The notes below the pieces were generated by a model. It saw nothing but the letters and a program-made list of their open reading frames with translations. It was not told the origin of the DNA and did no database searches. DNA of 64,000 nt, taken from Paenibacillus daejeonensis DSM 15491 (lineage in GTDB: Bacteria > Bacillota > Bacilli > Paenibacillales > Paenibacillaceae). The stretch spans positions 162,816-226,815 of the forward strand of contig NZ_KB899661.1 in NCBI RefSeq assembly GCF_000378385.1, in the 5' to 3' direction. Shown piece by piece: positions 59,790 to 64,000 of this stretch. Numbering within the stretch: position 1 is the stretch's first letter; every line of letters starts with the position of its first letter. Position numbers and translations under genes: made by a program.

Positions 59790-61019
59790 TTATATCGGCC
59801 GATAATCCTCTTGCTTCACATCGCCCGGGGCCGGTTCACCCGCAGCCCCCTTGTTCTCGATCTCCCGCTCTTTATCCTTGATGTATCGTTTCTTCAGCTT
59901 ACTCACCTGCTGGAGCCCCACATGAATCATCGCAAAGGCAATGATCCAGGAGATCAACGTCAGCAGCAGGTGGCTGACTGGAAACAAGGTGCCGCTGATA
60001 CCAGAGTTCCAGGTGGCATGGAGGACAACGACGATAATAAAGATGCGCAGGAACCTGGAGTCCTTGAGCATCCCCCAGTCCCAAGCCCCCCGCCCTTTGA
60101 CCATACAGATTGCAGCTCCCGAGAGTGCCGCCCAAACGATATGTCCACCTGGGGCCAACAGTGCCCGCAAGAAGATAGTCGAGAACATCTCACTTGATCC
60201 CGCAGCCCCCATCCGCAGGGCATAGCCCGCCGACTCAAAAGCAGCAAAGCCTGTGCCGACCGCCGCACCCACGAGCAGTCCGTTCAGGATGTAATGGTCC
60301 TTGGGACGCTTGCGCAGACACCACAGGATTGCCAGTACCTTGGCCACTTCTTCAATAATGCCTACGACGATTGGAGCCACAGCGAGATTTCCAACGGTCT
60401 CGAAGAACAACAGCGCAATAATGAGCGACAGGATGCCGCCGATGAACACATAATACATTAACCGGTACAGCGGAATATTCTGCGGTGCGTTAATCTCCCA
60501 GAAGAAAATCAGCAAGGCAACCGGCACTACAAACGACCCCACAATGATCAGACCCGGCAGCAAATTGGCATTCTCAAAAAATAAAAAGCCAAAATAAAAC
60601 CCAAGGAAGCCGATGAGTCCCACAATAAAAATCCGCATAAACAACCACGGCTTCGGCCAAGTATCAATTAATTGATCCATGGTAGGCGTTGTCGAAGAAG
60701 TCCCCGCAATAAAGAGCCGTTCGGCGTCTTCCTCTGTATGCTTCTTGAAGGTGTCAGTAAAGATATCCTTAATCTTGATCTCGACCTTTTCTTCAAAACC
60801 AGCCACCCGGTGCAGCTTATCTGCAAAATCCTGAAAGATACCACCGCCCGACGTTGTCCTCGTTTCCCCCTCAGCGGGACCCGCCGACGCCTCTTGCCGC
60901 TGTCCGGCACCAGCCGTCTCCGCCGAGGCCGCCGCTTCCGCCGTGGCCAGCTCGTTGCCGCAACCCGGACAGAAGCGCGCACCCTCTCCCGCCTTGTATC
61001 CACACGAAGGACAGAACAT
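59790..61019 (-). CDS. PrsW-type intramembrane protease with an N-terminal zinc ribbon
   Basis: A 409-residue membrane protein. Residues 1-25 form a zinc ribbon (CPSCGYK and CPGCGNE). An acidic, low-complexity linker follows, then eight or so helices with PrsW motifs: VVGIIEEVAKVLAI, GFAAFESAGYA, HIVWAALSGAAI and LHATWNS. PrsW of B. subtilis cleaves the anti-sigma factor RsiW. The zinc ribbon makes this one look like a multi-domain variant; its substrate is unknown. Confidence 0.88.
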   Translation of the reverse strand: MFCPSCGYKAGEGARFCPGCGNELATAEAAASAETAGAGQRQEASAGPAEGETRTTSGGGIFQDFADKLHRVAGFEEKVEIKIKDIFTDTFKKHTEEDAERLFIAGTSSTTPTMDQLIDTWPKPWLFMRIFIVGLIGFLGFYFGFLFFENANLLPGLIIVGSFVVPVALLIFFWEINAPQNIPLYRLMYYVFIGGILSLIIALLFFETVGNLAVAPIVVGIIEEVAKVLAILWCLRKRPKDHYILNGLLVGAAVGTGFAAFESAGYALRMGAAGSSEMFSTIFLRALLAPGGHIVWAALSGAAICMVKGRGAWDWGMLKDSRFLRIFIIVVVLHATWNSGISGTLFPVSHLLLTLISWIIAFAMIHVGLQQVSKLKKRYIKDKEREIENKGAAGEPAPGDVKQEDYRPI

Positions 61020-61173
61020 GACGCCACTCCCTTCATCTCATCCATGTTAAGATTTACTATATCTTACAGCACTAATATCAATCATACCATAACCCATCCT
61101 CACCCGGGCGAAACGTCCGTACCATCATATGTAATCGACAGGGCCGCCATGCCGTTTCCGTCTGCAGACAGAA

Positions 61174-61200
61174 AGAGACCCGCAGCCTGCAGCCGCGGGT
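61174..61200. terminator. Stem-loop between PrsW and SDR genes
   Basis: GACCCGC pairs with GCGGGTC around CTGCAG. There is no clear T-run, and it may end the minus-strand SDR transcript only partly. Confidence 0.4.
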
Positions 61201-61305
61201 CCAATGTATATCTATCATAAAGGGGGGTCAGTTATTAGTATAGGCTCGTTATCTTAAATGAACCTGAAAATTCAGTTGCAGCTTCATTACATTTCATGGG
61301 TGCAA

Positions 61306-62091
61306 TTAGTATTTGGCCGACTGTGCGCCATCAATCGGAATAATCGTTCCGTTCAGGAATGGCGAATCGCCCGATAGCAGATAAGCGACCAAGTGACCAA
61401 TTTCCTCCGGTTTGCCCAGCCGCTTGGCCGGATTCTCCTTCACAAATTCCTTGGCTGCAGATTCCCAATCATTCGGATTGATCTGCTTGAACGAGCCAAT
61501 CACCATATCCGTCAGGATTGCACCCGGTGCAATCGCATTCACACTGATACCATGCTCGGCATATTCGATGGCCGCGTCCTTGGTCATCCCGGCAACTGCA
61601 TGCTTGCTGGCCCCGTAGGCAATCTGATTCATGACAGCGCGGATTCCGCCCACCGATGAAGTGTTGACGATATAGCCGCTCTTCTGCTGCTTCATGACAG
61701 GCAGGACGTGCTTCAGTCCATAGAAGACACCCTTGAGATTGATTGCAATGACCTTGTCAAAAATACTGCTGTCGTAGTCCTCGGTCAAGGCCTGCTTGCC
61801 TTCGATACCGGCATTGTTGAAGAAGCCATCGACCCGTCCAAAACGTTCCATCGTCTCGCTGACGTACCGCTGAACAGCCGCTTCATCCGACACGTCAGCA
61901 GTTAGAAGCAATATTTCTCCGGCAGCGCCCGAATCCGTAATTTGCTGCTTGGTTGCTTCCAGACCCTCCATCTTAATATCAACCAGCGACAGATGAGCGC
62001 CCTCCGCTGCCAGCTGCAGCGCAGCTGCCCGCCCCAAGCCAGATCCGCCCCCTGTAATCACGACCACTTTGTTATTAAACCGTCCTGCCAT
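61306..62091 (-). CDS. Short-chain dehydrogenase/reductase, second
   Basis: A 261-residue NAD(P) oxidoreductase with TGGGSGLG near residue 14, NNAGIEG, catalytic Ser in NTSSVGG and YGASK. GGAGGAG lies before the ATG. It stands alone and the substrate is unknown. Confidence 0.9.
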   Translation of the reverse strand: MAGRFNNKVVVITGGGSGLGRAAALQLAAEGAHLSLVDIKMEGLEATKQQITDSGAAGEILLLTADVSDEAAVQRYVSETMERFGRVDGFFNNAGIEGKQALTEDYDSSIFDKVIAINLKGVFYGLKHVLPVMKQQKSGYIVNTSSVGGIRAVMNQIAYGASKHAVAGMTKDAAIEYAEHGISVNAIAPGAILTDMVIGSFKQINPNDWESAAKEFVKENPAKRLGKPEEIGHLVAYLLSGDSPFLNGTIIPIDGAQSAKY

Positions 62092-62185
62092 TCCTACTCC
62101 TCCTTGTATGCATAGCTGTACTCCTTCGCTAGTATGGACAGAGAGCGCTGGATTTATCAGCCTTTTCTGGGGACGGGTGTCGTGT

Positions 62186-62191
62186 TATGCT
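62186..62191 (+). promoter_or_regulatory. Extended -10 of the rlmA leader transcript
   Basis: TGTTATGCT (TG at 62183-62184, TATGCT at 62186-62191) would start a leader of about 180 nt. The -35 is weak. Confidence 0.45.
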
Positions 62192-62229
62192 AGAGGAGTC
62201 ATTTCCATAGAAAAAGGATGCGAGAAAGC

Positions 62230-62265
62230 ATGTCCCATTACATTCGTTATATGCGTTTAAGGTAA
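62230..62265 (+). CDS. Leader peptide MSHYIRYMRLR of the rRNA methyltransferase gene
   Basis: An 11-residue open frame, AAGGA upstream; an in-frame ATG at 62218 is less likely. It ends MRLR directly before the stop. Macrolide-stalled leader peptides such as ErmDL (MTHSMRLR...) stall at the same Arg-Leu-Arg (+X+) motif. It precedes a terminator-like hairpin (62268-62341) and an rRNA methyltransferase gene, the usual setting of ribosome-mediated attenuation. Confidence 0.7.
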   Translation: MSHYIRYMRLR

Positions 62266-62267
62266 GC

Positions 62268-62341
62268 AAGGCACAACGGGAAAAGCGTCGGGCACTCGTA
62301 AAAAAACGAGCATAGCCGCGCTTATTTGTTGTGCCCTTTTG
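62268..62341 (+). terminator. Conditional terminator (attenuator) in the rlmA leader
   Basis: GGCACAAC (62270-62277) pairs with GTTGTGCC (62328-62335). Inside, AAGCG-CGG-CTCGT pairs with ACGAG-GCCG-CGCTT around an A-rich loop, and CTTTT follows. In addition CATTCGTT in the leader frame (62241-62248) is exactly complementary to AACGAATG (62353-62360), just before the methyltransferase start, so an alternative fold is available. Confidence 0.75.
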
Positions 62342-62377
62342 CATTCACCTAAAACGAATGAATGGGGTGCTTTTTTT

Positions 62378-63268
62378 GTGCTGGAATTAAACCGTAAAAT
62401 CCGTGCAGCTCAGCTGCTTACCTTACATGATGCTCTGTTTCTATGTCCACACTGCCGGGGCACGCTGCATCTCTCTGATGACCACAGCATGGTCTGCCCG
62501 GCTAACCACCGCTTCGATCTGGCTCGTGACGGTTATCTCCCCTTGCTTGGTCGCCCCTATACGGGGAGCGAACGCTATGATCGCGAGCTGTTCATCGCCC
62601 GTCGCCGCGTTCATCAGTTCGGTTTCTTCCAGCCACTGCAGGAAGCCATCGAGCAGGAGCTGCGGCCGCTGACGAGTGCATGCCAGCTTTACCGGCTGCT
62701 GGACGCCGGATGCGGGGAAGGCTCGCTGCTCGCAGATCTGATCAGCAGGCTCGTTACCCGGACGGAAGCGCCGATCCTTGGCGTTGGTCTCGACTTGGCC
62801 AAGGACGCCATCCTCACCGCTGCCAAGCAAGATGCAGCCAGCACCCTCTGGTGTGTCGGCGATCTGGCGGCAGTCCCGTGTGCCAGTCAGTCTTTTGACG
62901 TGATCCTGAATATCCTGTCTCCCTCCAACTACCCCAGCTTCCACCGTCTGTTGGCACCTGGGGGCCAGGTCATCAAGGTGATGCCGGGACCGCACTACCT
63001 GCAGGAGCTGCGACAGCTACTATATGGCGATCACACAGTGCCCATGAAAGGCACAGCCAGCATGGCCCGGTTCAGGGACGCTTTCCCGGTATGCCGACAA
63101 CGTCGTATTACAGGGCGTATGGTCCTCGAAGGCCCGTTGATCCATGACATGCTGCGGATGACTCCCCTGGCCTGGCGCGCACCTGCTGCAGCACTTGAGG
63201 CCATCCACCGGTTGGGCCAGTTGGAGGTGACACTCGACTGGGTTCTCGTAGTCGGCCAGTCGAACTAA
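62378..63268 (+). CDS. 23S rRNA (guanine-N1)-methyltransferase, RlmA family
   Basis: A protein of about 296 residues. The N-terminal zinc finger reads CPHC-x14-CPANH, then RFDLARDGYLPLL, as in RlmA(I) and RlmA(II)/TlrB. The SAM motif is LLDAGCGEGSLL near residue 110, followed by FDVILNILSPS. RlmA enzymes modify G745 or G748 in the exit-tunnel region; the Gram-positive type affects macrolides such as tylosin. The start is GTG 62378 (GGGGTG upstream); a TTG at 62339 lies inside the attenuator. Confidence 0.87.
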   Translation: MLELNRKIRAAQLLTLHDALFLCPHCRGTLHLSDDHSMVCPANHRFDLARDGYLPLLGRPYTGSERYDRELFIARRRVHQFGFFQPLQEAIEQELRPLTSACQLYRLLDAGCGEGSLLADLISRLVTRTEAPILGVGLDLAKDAILTAAKQDAASTLWCVGDLAAVPCASQSFDVILNILSPSNYPSFHRLLAPGGQVIKVMPGPHYLQELRQLLYGDHTVPMKGTASMARFRDAFPVCRQRRITGRMVLEGPLIHDMLRMTPLAWRAPAAALEAIHRLGQLEVTLDWVLVVGQSN

Positions 63269-63360
63269 CATTCCATCGCCTTTCCACCATCATACAATCG
63301 GCCCTCGCACGCCGGGAACTGCGGCGGAAAGAGATAGGACCGTCGTTGCAGCGGCGGGAT

Positions 63361-63390
63361 TTGTCCTGACTCGCACTGGACGAGTATAAT
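63361..63390 (+). promoter_or_regulatory. Sigma-A promoter of the aldo/keto reductase gene
   Basis: TTGTCC (63361-63366), 18 bp, TATAAT (63385-63390), 30 bp before the ATG. Confidence 0.6.
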
Positions 63391-63420
63391 AAGGCCAACA
63401 TGAATAAGGAGATGATCCGT

Positions 63421-64000
63421 ATGCACTATCGCAGACTGGGAGGCAGCGGGCTGCAGGTGTCAGCCCTGGGCCTAGGCACCAACGCCTTCGGCAAACGTGC
63501 GAATGCCAAGGATTCGAAGCGTGTCATCGATACCGCCATCGAGCTGGGCATTACGTTCCTCGACACCGCCAACATCTATGCCCGCACCGCCTCCGAGACC
63601 ATTCTAGGGGAGGCGCTGCTAGGCCGCCGGGAGCATGTGATCCTTGCCACTAAGGCTGGACTTCCAACTGGTGACGGACCGTATGATCGCGGCTCCTCGC
63701 GGCATCATCTAATGCGTGAACTCGAGGGCAGTTTACAGCGGCTGCAGACGGATTACATCGACCTGTACCAGATTCACACCTTCGATCCCGACACGCCGCT
63801 CGAGGAGACTCTGCGGACCCTGGAGGATATGGTCAGCTCCGGCAAGGTCCGCTATATCGGCGCCTCCAATTATGCGGCGTGGGAGCTCATGAAGGCGCTG
63901 GGTATAAGCGACCGGCTAGCCCTGCCGCGGTATGTCTCGATGCAGACGAGCTATTCCTTGGCTGATCGTACGCCCGAGCAAGAACTGGTGCCGCTGTGTC
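63421..64000 (+). CDS. Aldo/keto reductase, cut by the window edge
   Basis: The first 193 residues of an NADPH-dependent reductase. MHYRRLGGSGLQVSALGLG starts it, with Asp and Tyr in FLDTANIYARTA, Lys in VILATKAGLPT and His in YQIHTFDP completing the catalytic tetrad. AAGGAG precedes ATG 63421; a second ATG at 63400 is in frame but less well spaced. The frame is open to the window end. Confidence 0.93.
   Translation, partial: MHYRRLGGSGLQVSALGLGTNAFGKRANAKDSKRVIDTAIELGITFLDTANIYARTASETILGEALLGRREHVILATKAGLPTGDGPYDRGSSRHHLMRELEGSLQRLQTDYIDLYQIHTFDPDTPLEETLRTLEDMVSSGKVRYIGASNYAAWELMKALGISDRLALPRYVSMQTSYSLADRTPEQELVPLC

Overview
The window looks like a chromosomal segment of a high-GC, low-motility-type Firmicute, most probably a Paenibacillus or close relative. 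The reasons are strong AGGAGG ribosome binding sites, YesM/YesN-type two-component pairs paired with carbohydrate ABC importers, LytTR and DUF3021 genes, cre-like catabolite-repression sites, TGTGA-N6-TCACA Fnr boxes and sigma-A promoters with extended -10 elements. No rRNA, tRNA, phage, insertion sequence or CRISPR array was seen.

Layout. 1-780: a 51-bp tandem repeat array and a terminator. 781-12309 (minus): a polysaccharide-utilisation locus with two ABC permeases, an FAD oxidoreductase, a YesM-like kinase, a YesN-like regulator, a secreted family-8 polysaccharide lyase and a sugar-binding lipoprotein. Three of its promoters share a 38-39-bp direct-repeat element at a fixed distance from an extended -10. 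13266-17129: a three-gene Gfo/Idh plus sugar isomerase operon with a divergent AraC regulator. 17248-21905: an alkyltransferase-like protein, a Na/Pi symporter, a coiled-coil/acetyltransferase protein, and a TetR regulator with an Old Yellow Enzyme that share an operator. 22926-25894 (minus): a LytTR, DUF3021 and ABC exporter module. 26231-28279: a large catalase. 28495-30298: a DrrAB-like exporter. 30940-34176: a SEC-C/TPR protein, an aldo/keto reductase and a second YesN. 34151-39756 (minus): an LplABC-type importer with its own kinase and regulator but no enzyme. 39757-40814: a DoxX gene behind two Fnr-type promoters. 41046-41813: an ATPase.

42152-48771 (minus) is a catabolic operon (FGGY kinase, SDR, gamma-glutamyltransferase-like, HAD phosphatase, BtpA/SgcQ, VOC). 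48992-56514 (minus) is an oxidative catabolic cluster (amidohydrolase, Rieske ferredoxin, NMT1-type ABC importer, acetamidase/formamidase, Rieske oxygenase), with a DeoR regulator upstream at 56786-57529. 58541-63268: RlmN, a PrsW-like protease, an SDR, and an RlmA-type 23S rRNA methyltransferase preceded by what looks like an antibiotic-responsive leader peptide and attenuator. The window ends inside an aldo/keto reductase.

The non-coding DNA is the most unusual part. Four arrays of exactly 51-bp units (plus a two-unit relic) lie between genes. The three with both flanks visible lie between convergent genes, and all read in the same direction. Two further dispersed repeat families (about 245 bp with nested inverted repeats, and about 210 bp) occur three times each. 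The regulatory predictions come from reading the sequence by eye and have not been tested by any search.
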